A stretch of 64,000 nt of DNA, taken from assembly GCA_014607495.2 (NCBI GenBank), contig CP053167.1, forward strand, positions 6,696,001 through 6,760,000, in the 5' to 3' direction. The position numbers were made by a program, and so were the translations under genes. The notes under the pieces are model-generated. The model was not told the DNA's origin and did no database searches. It saw nothing but the letters and a program-made list of their open reading frames with translations. This DNA is from Carposina sasakii (taxonomy: Eukaryota > Arthropoda > Insecta > Lepidoptera > Carposinidae). Of the stretch, positions 36,227 through 47,666 are shown in pieces (positions within the stretch are counted from its first letter, which is position 1; each line of letters starts with the position of its first letter).

Positions 36227-37019
36227 CAGGGATTTGGTATCTCCTCTTAGGATGGATTCCAAGCTCTGAACAAGAAATTGAAACATGAAAAAATGACAGC
36301 CTCCCCCCCTTGTTTTCCCACAAGGGATCCCTTACACAGCAAAAAAATACCCTATAATGTAAGTAAAGACGTTGAAAAAGGCATAAATATAATATTATTA
36401 TGAAAAACTTGGATTCGTTTTGAAAAAGTTTACATATTTAATAGAGTAATGAAATGTATTTAATGTAATTTGTATTATAAATAAAGTGTACATAATATAG
36501 TAAAACAAACCTTCGCGGTAGCAAAAATTCTGTATTTTAAGGAATGTTCTGTTGCTATGTAATGGTATCCCTGGGTAGCACATGACAATTTTGTCAAATC
36601 ATGTCAAGTCGATTTGTTTGAATCGCTTCGCATATTTGTGTGGACTAAATAAGATATTTTGGTGGTATTGATATAAATACAGTAGTGAAATGTATTGTTC
36701 GTGGTTGCAGAAGCGAGTGGCATCCAGGATCCAACTTATTATATCACTCGTAAGTACAAAATTGAATTTCCAAACTATGGCCCTAGGCAAAAACTTAAAC
36801 GGCAAATTTTAGGCAATATTCACTCTTGCTTTTTTAAATATTTGTCACAAAACTTTATTTAGTTAGTTGCTTATCCTCATAATCCCAATATTTGCTTCTG
36901 AAGCTACTTTTTAAACATTTTTTGTGTATTGTATATTTTTGAGTAGGGTGCACATACTTTTCCATAACAAGAGACCGACCCTACAATGAATTTATTTTGA
37001 AATGTTATACTTTTTATTA

Positions 37020-37200
37020 TCATATATAACATTATAAATGTGAAAGTAACTCTGTCTGTCTCGCTTTTACGCCTACTGCCGCCATTTACTAAGCGGATTA
37101 ATTTTAGTGATAATTTTCTCTGCGTAGCTTTGGGTGGACCCAGAAAAGGTTTAAACGCCTAGCTTGGTGGCGCCTGTCACTGTAACATTTTGTAATCACT
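37020..37200 (+). repeat. Helitron-like fragment inside the insertion
   Basis: ATTATAAATGTGAAAGTAAC, then CTGTCTGTCTCGCTTTTACG and a GGATTAATTTT block follow the layout of the Helitron-like units elsewhere in the window, but with strong divergence and no clear end. Confidence 0.3.
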
Positions 37201-37839
37201 AGTTAGTATAGGTGCTAAAATTTAAATTTTCAGATAATCAAGGAAACCCACGTATGGATTATAGTAACGTTACAGCTACCGAAATATTATATCACTGGAT
37301 CAATTACTGGAAGATAGAGCACAAAACATTTGTCGTTCATTACAAAAACATTTATCGTTCTTATTCTCAGCTTCAAAGAACGATGGAAAAACTTGTGCAA
37401 ATAAAATAAAAGATATTTAATGGTTATTTATTTCATAGTTGTTAAATCCCTTTAATCTAAATAAGACACTAAAGCACTTAAAACAACGTTTCTTATTTGT
37501 ACGTATGCAATAGTGGTACGAAATATAAGTATTCATAATTATATACTCGTAAATATACCAATTTACATTCCAGGTCTTTAGGATCACGGACAATATCACA
37601 ATGGCTAAGACCATCCTTTTTTATTTTGTAAATGTGTAATGTAAATTGTGCAAATTTTATGTTACCTATATTTAGGCCAATACAAATTCCATTGGGTTCT
37701 CTGCAATTATTCCTACTTTTCTTTAGAAACGGATAATCTAATCTTTACTTATTAATTATTATGTATCCACCATAAAAATTAGCTGTTTAAAAGAACTCAG
37801 TTGACCTTCAAAAATGCAAGCATTACATTGATTCACGTT

Positions 37840-38196
37840 TATGCTACTTAGCAATACTAGGCATTTCCTTACTAGTTAAAAGTGCTATTAAATAACGAAG
37901 AGCACTAAAACAGCCCAAAGCTGTAGAATGGAATTACGCTGCATTATAATAGCACAAGTTTATGGTATTATGCAGCATTAGGCATTATCTTACTATTTAA
38001 AAATGCTATTGTAGACCCTTAGACATAAAAAACAGCTAAAAGCTGTATGGCATTTACATGACATAATGGTTTATGTTTATGTTACTAAACAGCATTGAGC
38101 ATTTATATCCTACTTAAAAATGCAATTGTAGAGCCAAATGTACTAAAAACAGCTGAAAGCTGCAAAGCTGCTTTGTGTATTGATGCACTAAAACTA
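37840..38196. repeat. Three-unit tandem repeat, ~118-bp period
   Basis: Units start at 37840, 37961 and 38079, each with the order TATG..ACT..CAGCATT, GGCATT, ACTTAAAAATGC, a TGTAGA-type segment and ACAGCTGAAAGCTG. Divergence between units is about 20-30 percent, so the array is old. AGCTG-rich palindromic words recur. No frame is kept open. Confidence 0.6.
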
Positions 38197-38561
38197 CAGG
38201 CATTACAAAATCATTTTGATATGCCATTATCCACCCCTTATAAAGTGTAAAGCATCATAATGGTTTCAAAATGCTCATATAAAGCATCAAGATGCTCGGT
38301 AAACTCATATAAGAGTTTCTACGAACCTTAAGTTCTACATAAGTTAATTATCCGCTTGTTAAAATGCTTCCTGTGTTACTTGGGTTGTTCGTGGTAGAAA
38401 TGTCATTGAATGAAATGTCCATTAAAATTAAATTGTGAGTACACTCTATTTTTTCCCCATCTAGTTTTTCAAGGTCAAATTGGTCAAATTTTCGGGAGGC
38501 AGTTTTTAGTAAGAAGCGCTGTTTCCAGCTTGTATACATTTCTATGTTCTAAGGTTACTGT

Positions 38562-39740
38562 TTATTTATTTATTCTAGCCAATGAGTTCAATAGCGGAGA
38601 CGAAAATTCAACCTGTTCATTTAAAAGGTTTACACCAGAATATTTGGCTTTCAAAATCTCCAACTGTTCCAAAATAGATAGACGAATGCCCTTTTCACAC
38701 GTAACAGACTAACAAAACTGTGGTCATCTGGAATTTTTTGATTTGAAACTAACAAGTGTTTGGCAAAATGTGATTTTTCAGGGAAATTGTTCCTATAAGC
38801 TGCCAAATGTTCTTGGTATCTAATCTTGAAGTTACGACCCATTTGACCTATATAAACAGAATTACAGTCAGGACAGTGCAAGCTATAAACTCCTGATTTT
38901 TTATCAATTGGTAATATTTGTTTTGTGTTAATTAATCTATTTAAAGAATTAAAAGTCTTAAAAGCCACCAAGATGTTTTGTTTTTTCAATGATTTTGCAA
39001 TCATCTCTGAGATATAGCCAAAATATGGTAAACTACCAGTGTAAATATTTGTAATCTCCTCTATTTTTGGGTACAACATTTGTTTAACTAAAATGTTTTT
39101 CTTTTTATCAATTAGGTTATAAATTAGTTGTGAACTATATCCATTTGATCTGGCTATTTGTATAATAGTATTTATTTCTTTAACATAATTAAAGTTATTA
39201 AGCGGTAACGTTACTAACCTGTGTATCATTGATTTGTATGCCGCAAGCTTATGTTGCCATGGATGGAAAGAATCAATTGGAATAGTTACATCTGTATGTG
39301 TTGGTTTCCGGTAAACTGAAAAATCATGATAATCTCCCAATCTAGTAATAGTTACATCTAAAAAATTTATACTATTGTTTATTTCTTGTTCTATTTTAAA
39401 TTTAATCTTAGGATGTTTTGTGTTAAGGACGTTAACAAAAAGATGAAACTGCCTAACTGTGCCTGTCCAACATAAGATGATATCATCAACATATCTAAAA
39501 TAATATTTTATATGATTATTACTATTAACAATATATTCATTTTCAAACCAATCCATAAATATATCGGCTAAAAGAGGTGAAAGCGGAGAACCCATAGTAA
39601 GACCATCCTTTTGTATGTAATATGTATTATTATAGCAGAAATAATTCTGGCTCATACAAAGTCTAGTTAAGGTAATAAGATTATCTGCCTCCATTGGATT
39701 TAGTTTAACTTTTTCACACCAAGTTTTAATAATATTTAAA
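38562..39740 (-). pseudogene. Penelope-like RT/GIY-YIG, left copy (frameshifted)
   Basis: On the minus strand an open frame runs 39694 to 38651. It has the conserved DGLTMGSPLSPLLAD segment, catalytic YVDD (39482-39493), the FLDVTITR and YRKPTHTD motifs of Penelope-type reverse transcriptases, then the GIY-YIG core GVYSLHCPDC...VYIG and GRNFKIRYQEH. Compared with the right copy one base is missing near 38708. This shifts the frame after FVSL and replaces the true C-terminus; the original stop would be at 38562-38564. The N-terminal fingers region is absent. It is dead as a source of full enzyme, but it keeps the motif deleted in the right copy. Confidence 0.85.
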
Positions 39741-39741
39741 A

Positions 39742-40914
39742 ATGAAACAGGAATGTTTAAATATTATTAAAACTTGGTGTGAAAAAGTTAAACTAAATCC
39801 AATGGAGGCAGATAATCTTATTACCTTAACTAGACTTTGTATGAGCCAGAATTATTTCTGCTATAATAATACATATTACATACAAAAGGATGGTCTTACT
39901 ATGGGTTCTATTCTATTTATGGATTGGTTTGAAAATGAATATATTGTTAATAGTAATAATCATATAAAATATTATTTTAGATATGTTGATGATATCATCT
40001 TATGTTGGACAGGCACAGTTAGGCAGTTTCATCTTTTTGTTAACGTCCATAACACAAAACATCCTAAGATTAAATTTAAAATAGAACAAGAAATAAACAA
40101 TAGTATAAATTTTTTAGATGTAACTATTACTAGATTGGGAGATTATCATGATTTTTCAGTTTACCGGAAACCAACACATACAGATGTAACTATTCCAATT
40201 GATTCTTTCCATCCATGGCAACATAAGCTTGCGGCATACAAATCAATGATACACAGGTTAGTAACGTTACCGCTTAATAACTTTAATTATGTTAAAGAAA
40301 TAAATACTATTATACAAATAGCCAGATCAAATGGATATAGTTCACAACTAATTTATAACCTAATTGATAAAAAGAAAAACATTTTAGTTAAACAAATGTT
40401 GTACCCAAAAATAGAGGAGATTACAAATATTTACACTGGTAGTTTACCATATTTTGGCTATATCTCAGAGATGATTGCAAAATCATTGAAAAAACAAAAC
40501 ATCTTGGTGGCTTTTAAGACTTTTAATTCTTTAAATAGATTAATTAACACAAAACAAATATTACCAATTGATAAAAAATCAGGAGTTTATAGCTTGCACT
40601 GTCCTGACTGTAATTCTGTTTATATAGGTCAAACGGGTCGTAACTTCAAGATTAGATACCAAGAACATTTGGCAGCTTATAGGAACAATTTCCCTGAAAA
40701 ATCACATTTTGCCAAACACTTGTTAGTTTCAAATCATAAAATTCCAGATGACCACAGTTTTGTTAGTCTGCATACGTGTGAAAAGGGCATTCGTCTATCT
40801 ATTTTGGAACAGTTGGAGATTTTGAAAGCCAAATATTCTGGTGTAAACCTTTTAAATGAACAGGTTGAATTTTCGTCTCCGCTATTGAACTCATTGGCTA
40901 GAATAAATAAATAA
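39742..40914 (+). pseudogene. Penelope-like RT/GIY-YIG, right copy (390 codons)
   Basis: Open from 39742 to TAA at 40912-40914. YVDD lies at residues 81-84, the YRKPTHTD motif follows, and the GIY-YIG endonuclease starts at about residue 281 (GVYSLHCPDC, VYIG at 293-296, GRNFKIRYQEH). A 21-bp deletion after DGLTMGS removes most of the PLSPLLAD segment, a conserved structural part of the reverse transcriptase palm, so activity is unlikely. The C-terminus is intact, ending SLARINK. The first residues derive from the junction spacer, so the Met at 39742 is not the natural start. Full Penelope proteins are roughly twice this length. Confidence 0.85.
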
Positions 40915-41465
40915 ACAGTAACCTTAGAATGTAGTGGCTTGTCAATGTCAATAACAATTTTTGTTTTTGTGGGCAATGGAATATGTTGTTCCATACATCC
41001 TTGTTTTCTTTACTAATTTATCAATATTTTGGTGAATTTTTGAATTTTTTCATTTAAATTTAACTAATTCACCCAATACTATTTGGTTTGTGTGCACAAA
41101 TAGTATATATTTATTTGAAATATAAATAATGGTGGGTAATTATTTATATATTTTTTAATACTTAGTAGAGGGTAGTTAATTCTGTGTAAGTAATGTGTTG
41201 GGTTTTAGAGGTTCATAGTAATTAGTGGTTTACTAATTTCTATAATCCTGAGGATGCCACGGTTGTTGGCGAAACATATGTAGATTATTTATCTAGTTTT
41301 TGATTTCGGAATGGTGCAATGTATCGTCTTGCATGCTAGGTGCTCGGGTCTGGTTTCTCATGGCGATTGTAGTTAGTGCAAGTGCCTGTTGTCGCAATTA
41401 TGAGTTATCAGATCCGAGGGTCAGTGGAGGGTGTAGGGCCCGGTGGTGGGCGCACCCATAGTGAA
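40915..41465 (+). repeat. Penelope right non-coding arm (pLTR-like)
   Basis: Uninterrupted copy of the element's 3' non-coding region. An AT-rich first part is followed by the hammerhead-like motif and a GC-richer end (GCATGCTAGGTGCTCGG ... GGGCCCGGTGGTGGGCG), finishing CACCCATAGTGAA. A diverged relative lies at 9240-9452. Confidence 0.8.
41242..41288 (+). ncRNA. Hammerhead-ribozyme-like motif, right arm
   Basis: Ordered elements: stem I 5' strand ATAATC (41242-41247), core CTGAGGA (41248-41254), stem II GCC (41256-41258) and GGC (41268-41270) closing a nine-nt loop, GAAA (41271-41274), a minimal stem III formed by ACA..TGT within ACATATGT, cleavage dinucleotide TA (41281-41282), and stem I 3' strand GATTAT (41283-41288), fully complementary to the 5' strand. 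Hammerhead motifs with very short stem III are known from Penelope-like elements. One extra T (41255) between core and stem II is unorthodox, so activity is uncertain. Confidence 0.6.
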
Positions 41466-43840
41466 TGTTTGAACTTCCGAATTGTAACGCCTAATACAAT
41501 TTCATTTATAAATCAATATCTATTTATTTAACTAAGTCATAGGTCGAGATATTACAAATTTTATTGTTTTTTCAATAGTGTCATAGTGACGGAGGTAATT
41601 GCTGTTGTTGGCAATTTTCAATTATTTAGAAGGTAATAAAGAATTAAAAGTTGTTGTTCAAACGTTCCTGAAGGTGCCCTAATTTTTTATAATTAATCAT
41701 ATTTTCTAGGTCCTCTTTTATCATAAAACTTAAAAGAAACTCAGATACAAAGGAAACAGGAACTGACGAAAAATTATGAAAAATCATCGAACACACTCGT
41801 AGACGCCATTTTTACGCCAAAGCGCTTCCGTACAAATGAACAAATTCCAACCGAGTTTGTTCGTCGCCGGAAAAATATTAATTTTATTAAGAAATTACTC
41901 GAAACTAGTCACAGTTAATTACTTTTAATCTACGCCTAACAAGGTTTTAATCACGTGATGGATGGGAATATTTTTTTCAATGATTCAAAATATCTAGCGA
42001 GTTATAAAAAAATTAGATTAATTTGGTTTTGATTTATTACATATATGTAAAATTATCATACTTAGAATATGACTTGTACCTATATAATGGTCCTTCGAGC
42101 CAGAATAAAATATTTTTAATCGATTTCCTAAAATAAGTTTTTCCGTGTAGATATGATTTTTTCTATTTTGTAAAGGTATTGTTGTATTAAATAATATCAC
42201 CAAATCATACATTAAATATTATGTCCTATTTATAATAACAATAAAATTAATTATAAATTCTGGAATAATAATAACCAGTTAAATTGTAAACGATATGCTA
42301 GCCGAAAATAGTTTCCTACCAAAATAAATATGCATTTATTCATATAAAACAGAAGTTTAACGACTAAACGCGAGAACACTAATCAGTCCAATAAACTTCG
42401 AACACATTTTTTACAATGGAGATTAAACTGAACACCCAAAAAATGTTAAAATAAAAATAAAATGTTAACCCACAAATGACTGGATTAATTTAGATAACAG
42501 TAGCATTAGAACTGTAAAAAAATACTGCAGTAGACACTTAAAATATATTACTTTAGTTTCTGTGTCTCTATGGGTGGGCTCTATTTTAGTCTATGGAATA
42601 CAAAACTGAGTTCGCGCCATAAATAACTTGGTTTCGGACAATTAATAATAGAAGCTTTCTTAGTCTATGATTAGAGAGATTACGATGTTTATTTTTGTGC
42701 GTTCACTGTTGTGTAATTATTATACCTAAGTAACTATTTATATTTAATTCAATTACTGTAATTTTCAAGGTTTTAAAATTAAAATATTACGAGTATTTTT
42801 CCTACTAGCAGCTATGTACTTACAATCTGATCAGATAGTAGGTATTTGACTTAAGAATGCTACAGTTAAAAGTTACCGCAAAACTAACTTGAAACCAGCG
42901 AATAAAATATATTCCGCCCTTCGAATTCCGCCATACGCACTTCTTAAAAGAAAGCTATAGCAATGCTAAACTAAACAAGCAAGGTTTTTTAATAATTTTT
43001 TTGTGTCAATTAATTCTGAAGCCTGCTACTTAGCAATAATTGCCGAATTAAACATGCAAAAAAATTATAACAAATTACATTTCTTTTTACAATACTTATA
43101 ACGAATCATACTAGAAAATTGTTCAAGTTGAAACGAAGTCACAAAGATGTTGTATAATTAGGTAGAATGATTTGCAAAATTCACAGACTATTTGTCTGGC
43201 GAGTGCTAAGAAAACACTGCAAATGGGTTAACTTTGAAAGTTAGAGAAATAATAGAATAGGCACACGCTGAACGAAAGGGAAACAGTATAGAAACAGTAT
43301 ACCAAATAATGTGTTGTATAAGTCGCACCTAGATAAACCGTTTATAAATAATTTATAATGCTATTGATATTTGTTCGTGTCATAATATTCATTTTATACG
43401 ATACCTGCTTACTATTAGCGGTAATGTTTTCTTTTCTAAAAAGCAACGCAGAAATATTTTTGTTATATTGCAAAATATATTTTTCTCTCAATTATTTCTA
43501 TCGCAATTATACTTGAGAGGTTTTCACTACTACAAAGTTTTAGTAACAGTATACCTTTACAAAACATTTTCTTATACAATTAGTACCAAACAGTGACTTG
43601 TTCAATAGTTGAAAACTGTGCGAAGTTAACCCCTTTGCAAATTACACCTTTTTCAAGTTCATAACGAGGAGGTATCGTTTGTTAACTGACTTTAAAGTTT
43701 TTTATGCTGTGTCATGATTACTTGACGGCTTTGTAAATGACTAGGTTGAGAATAGATTGAAAATAAGAGAGAGCTTTGGAGCTTATAAACTCTATAATAT
43801 GGTGCAGTTAGTAAGTTTATATATTTTTAATAAAACACCA
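41466..43840. other. AT-rich non-coding stretch
   Basis: No repeat family, exon or strong open frame recognised. Confidence 0.4.
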
Positions 43841-43846
43841 AGTTCA

Positions 43847-43998
43847 CAACCTTTGTTACCCCTGTTACTACCGGTGTTACTATCAGTAGTAAAATGGGCA
43901 AAAAATATCTCTCGTGTTACAACCATGGCAGTTAGTAGTAACACGGTCAAAAAATTTTGTCGTGTTACTTGCTACTGGCAGTAAGTAAGACCGGTTAC
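43847..43998. repeat. Short GTGTTAC-rich repeat cluster
   Basis: AGTAGTAA..TGGGCAAAAAAT..CTCGTGTTAC recurs about 49 bp later as AGTAGTAACACGGTCAAAAAATTTTGTCGTGTTAC. Flanking pieces (ACCGGTGTTACTATCAG and AGTTAGTAGTAACACGGT) form inverted copies. Probably the remains of a small foldback element. Confidence 0.4.
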
Positions 43999-43999
43999 G

Positions 44000-45690
44000 T
44001 TAAGACTGATAACTAAGGGTTCACAAGGAGTCTATAAAGCCAAAATATTCAGATTAAAAAATAAAGCTTAGTATATGTAAGTATACAATTCTTAGATTTT
44101 TTCTAATGAGAGAAAATTTAGAAAATATTTGGTAACTTCGATTCTTATGTTACTTTATTATACGTTCATAACTGAACACATTTCGCGTACATCCAATAAA
44201 GAATAATGCAAACAACCAGAACATGTCCCCGCGAACATAACCAGCGATGTATTTACGACAAAATGGCCACCATAAATAGTAATAATTAAGAGCGTGACGC
44301 GTCATTAAAATGCACGTTGAATTGTGTTTCGCGAAAAGAGTTCAAAAGGATAATTCTGTTTTGAGCTGGCAAATTTGTGGTTTAAAAACGTTCCCGCCGT
44401 ACTTTATTGTTATAATAAAATGAGCGTGTGGTAGTAATTCGAAGTTTGTTCCGTAGATTTATGGGGTAAGCGTGGCGCATCGGATATTGGGATTTTTAAG
44501 GTTGATAACGCATATGCAATATTTATTTAGGTATTTGAAAAATCGCATAAAATTGTCCTTTGGCTGCTAATATTTATATTAGGGCACATTTTTTAATCGG
44601 CTTTTCTAATTGTTAGGAAATTGGCCCAGTAGCTGCACCGTTTAAATCGATGTTTTTTTACCGAAAGCAATTATCAGTAATAATAAAATAAATTGCAGAA
44701 GGGAACACAAATTAAATACATTATCCTCTTGCTTGAAAACTTATTGCGAATAAATATTATAAACAGCAATGTCTTCCAAATATAAAAGTTAGCGCCCCGC
44801 CTACATGGGTTGCAAAAAGTTTCTATAATCTATTTAGTTGTTATCAACCTTCTTGAAAATTAGTCGTACAACTTAAGTCGTACTGAATGTTCGTGTATAA
44901 CAGACCTTATCTTATAATTTTGCCGGCATTAATTGGTGAGTTTGTGTTTGGCCAATGAACTATTTATTTTTTCATTTTGTACAGTTTTTTTCTTTGTTGT
45001 CATTTTTCGAACTTGGGAGGGCGTATTATACCAGAGAGCAGCTGTAAAATTAAAATAATTGTCATTTAGGAATTTATACGGCTCTGACAGAATGCTAAGT
45101 GTTGTTAAGGCCATGCGCACATGAATCGAACAGGTTTATTTTTAAATACCTACCTACACATAATCACGCCCACCATCTCCCAAAGATATTGGGCAGAAGT
45201 GTGCAAATTATACATCTACACTGTTGGCCTATTAATTCCCACGTGGTGTGGAGGTGGGTCTACCGCCGCAAAATTTTGTAAACTACAAAATATCCATTTT
45301 TAAAAATCATGTATTTGTGAGATTGAATGGCTTGGTGATGAAATTATTGCGTTTTCAATGAAAAATAGTCAGCTAGTTTTGATTTGATGTAAAATGCATA
45401 GAATTCCGTTTCTCGTAAATACAATTTTATATGTAGGTAGTAAATTTTTTATACATTTAATATATATATGGCAAACATTTTTGTGTCACTGTACCAGCAA
45501 TCAATCGTCTCAGCTGGTAGGTAATTCGTACAAATTTATAACACTGTGCATCAATAACAGTACCTAACCATACAGCACGGTAAAGTATCTGCTATGTAAT
45601 TGTAAAAAATTAAAAAATGCTCCGATGCTCGCTCGTAAATTTCCCCTATCGCCCTTAGTGCTTATACACCTACTCTACAAGCAGCCAAAT
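44000..45690. other. Non-coding stretch with one CpG-richer block
   Basis: 44290-44490 is moderately CpG-rich without coding signal. Otherwise nothing is recognised. Confidence 0.3.
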
Positions 45691-45700
45691 TTTAGCTTCC

Positions 45701-45752
45701 TGATCAGTGACATATTGCTAGCTTCGCCTAAGAGAATGACCGAGTTCCTTAA
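45701..45752 (-). repeat. Dispersed repeat XY, Y part, copy 4
   Basis: TGATCAGTGACATATTGCTAGC...GAGTTCCTTAA is the reverse of the Y segment at 26973-27062. Confidence 0.5.
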
Positions 45753-45958
45753 TAATTCAATTTAAGTACCTATAAAAAAATACAGCACATTTTTTTCTCA
45801 TCGATATTTATTTTTCGATATTCCTTTCTTAAATTTTATTCTTTTTCTCATTTTCGAAGTTTTTTTTTTACGTTTTTGCCATTGTTTGTTTACCTGTTGT
45901 TGCGTCTATTCACTATTGTCGCTATATACATTGCGTATTTTAGAAAGATGTTTCATTC

Positions 45959-46097
45959 AATTGTCACTTAGCTCGTGCCTCGGAAATTGGTCCTGCGCCT
46001 GATCTCTCTCCGGTCGTGTCGGCTTTCCGTCCCATCGGACTATGATAGTAACGGAATAGAGAGTGCAAATACGGTCGGAGATCATCATCATCATTAT
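45959..46097 (-). repeat. Dispersed repeat with (ATG)n head, copy 2
   Basis: Reverse of the copy at 1690-1924: TTGTCACTTAGCTCGTGCC at one end and GGAGATCATCATCATC at the other. The hairpin-containing middle seen in copy 1 is missing. Confidence 0.55.
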
Positions 46098-47217
46098 AAA
46101 TTAGTACGCTATACTAAAGTGATATACTATTTATCTTATACTATGTCAATTGTCTTAGTCCGTGCTTCACATAAATTTCAGGGTAGGTTAATAATACAAA
46201 CTAACGGTTAGGTACCACGAAATTATACCTTAGTACTTAGACTTTAGGATCAATTACACAGGGTTTTCTTTGCGGCTAAGCGGATCCGTAATTAACCCTT
46301 AAGGTTAGGGTTGTCAAGTTTATTGTTTTAATTATTATTGTTTTAATTTTTTTTAAATAGAATTTCGGATAGTTAACATAATTTTAGTAAAGATGAGGTA
46401 AATAAAGAGATTGCCATTGTACATGCATCTCTCCTTTTATCCTGTAATTTATATTTTTTGTGTGTGTGCAATGAAAAATAGGAAAGATACAAGTGAATGG
46501 GATCTTAAGATCCACTAGCATAAAATTTATTCTCGGATATTGTTTTACTCGTATATCCAAGGTAAAAATATTCGATGAGATACATATGATGAAACTAATA
46601 CATAAATCGTGCCTTTTGAACATACACAGTTAAAATAAAATGTATATCACATTATGATTTTCATTAACTTTAAAGTTAAAGGAAAAAACTAAAATTTTAT
46701 ATTATACGCGGACTAAGTCATAGGAGAGAGTTAGTAACTGTACCTATATAATATTTAAATTTTCTAAATAACTATAAATTATAAGCAATCGACAACCCTA
46801 CAATAGCTTGCCAGCTTTGCGCGTAAATCTCCGGCAACCTCGCTTTGTCCGTAATGGTTGACGGCACAAAAAACATTAATTGTTCACAATACAGGACAAT
46901 AATGGGTAGGTACTACGTTCATTACTGTACTATGTTGATTGGAAAAATTACTAGATAAAATTTTGTTTTAATTTGGCTAAAGTCCTGTTTGCAGATAGTT
47001 TTTTTGCGATTTGCCAAAGGTGAGTTTTTTGTATTCGGTCACTGTAATACTAAGCCTGCGATGAGTATAATGAAATAGTTCACCTACACAATACGACGGG
47101 AGGTATACAATACGAGCTACCTTTAGAAAAAATTTGTTATACTTTAAGTACCTTACTTTGTGTGAAATATATATGTAGGTATATACATTTTGAGTTTAAA
47201 GGTTTGTTCGTAAAATA

Positions 47218-47553
47218 TACAGGATGTTTTTTCGTTGCCACCCTTAACGAAGGGTACGTACTCTATACATCAAATAAAGTAAGTTTATGCCAAAAAAAAT
47301 GCTGGAAAACAATGTAAATTTTTTTCGAAAAAAGTTTTTCATAGACAGATATAAATTATTTCTCGTTAAAAAATTTTGCTACGCGCGTCTATGTGCATTT
47401 ATGCAGAAAAACGCAGTCTATTTACTCAACTTTGGACCCTAATATCTTGGGAACCATACACTTCCCAGGTACGCTTTTATGGAGAAAAATGATCGTGATG
47501 ATGAGGAGATTCCGTGGTTATCGGGAACGTTGACGACCAAAAAACATCCTGTA
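47218..47553 (+). mobile_element. MITE family M, copy 2
   Basis: Starts TACAGGATGTTTTTTCG and ends AAAAAACATCCTGTA, the best-preserved inverted ends of the family. TA borders both sides. Internal blocks are as in copy 1 (6741-7128). 336 bp, non-coding. Confidence 0.65.
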
Positions 47554-47666
47554 TACACACGTCTATGTCTTCGGAATGGGATAGCCAGACCTACAAGATC
47601 ATAGAACAGATCCCACACCCATATTTAACATAGCGGGGACTGATGTAAATGATCAGTGACAAGTTC
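47554..47666 (+). repeat. Dispersed repeat XY, mainly X part
   Basis: GGGATAGCCAGACCTAC...GATCATAG...TGATCAGTGACAAGTT: the X part plus the first bases of Y. It is cut by the RTE tail that follows. Confidence 0.5.

Larger units (their letters stand above)
36227..38546. mobile_element. 2,320-bp insertion with 8-bp target duplication (hAT-like)
   Basis: The right Penelope arm is continuous where the left arm is interrupted, and the interruption is flanked by TTCTAAGG on both sides (36219-36226 and 38547-38554). Eight-bp duplications are characteristic of hAT transposons. The ends begin CAGGGATTTGGTAT and, inverted, CATAGAAATGTATAC, which share only a weak CA..GA..T..GTAT pattern. No transposase is recognised. 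Inside are a 63-codon minus-strand frame (38348-38539, starting MYTSWKQRFLLKTASRK), a 118-bp tandem repeat and a Helitron-like scrap. The alternative, that the right arm lost this segment between direct repeats, is less simple but possible. Confidence 0.6.
35682..41465. mobile_element. Head-to-head inverted pair of Penelope-like elements
   Basis: The left arm (35682-39740, minus) and right arm (39756-41465, plus) are near-identical inverted copies around a 15-bp spacer (39741-39755). Symmetry is exact at the centre: the Met codon at 39694 (minus) mirrors 39802 (plus). From the centre outward each arm holds the C-terminal half of a reverse transcriptase, a GIY-YIG endonuclease and a ~550-bp non-coding end with a hammerhead-like motif. 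Both copies lack the reverse transcriptase N-terminal part at the same point. Three differences explain the unequal arm lengths: a 2,320-bp insertion and a 1-nt loss on the left, and a 21-bp deletion on the right. Penelope-like elements are known for inverted and partial tandem copies. Confidence 0.85.

Noticed and set aside
38410..38712. Plus-strand open frame of 100 codons
   Set aside because: It spans the insertion edge and the antisense of the left Penelope copy. A related antisense frame appears at 40734-40994 on the mirror copy.
35682..41465. LTR retrotransposon or viral origin of the inverted structure
   Set aside because: There is no protease, integrase, RNase H, primer-binding site or polypurine tract. 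GIY-YIG fused to the reverse transcriptase identifies a Penelope-like element.
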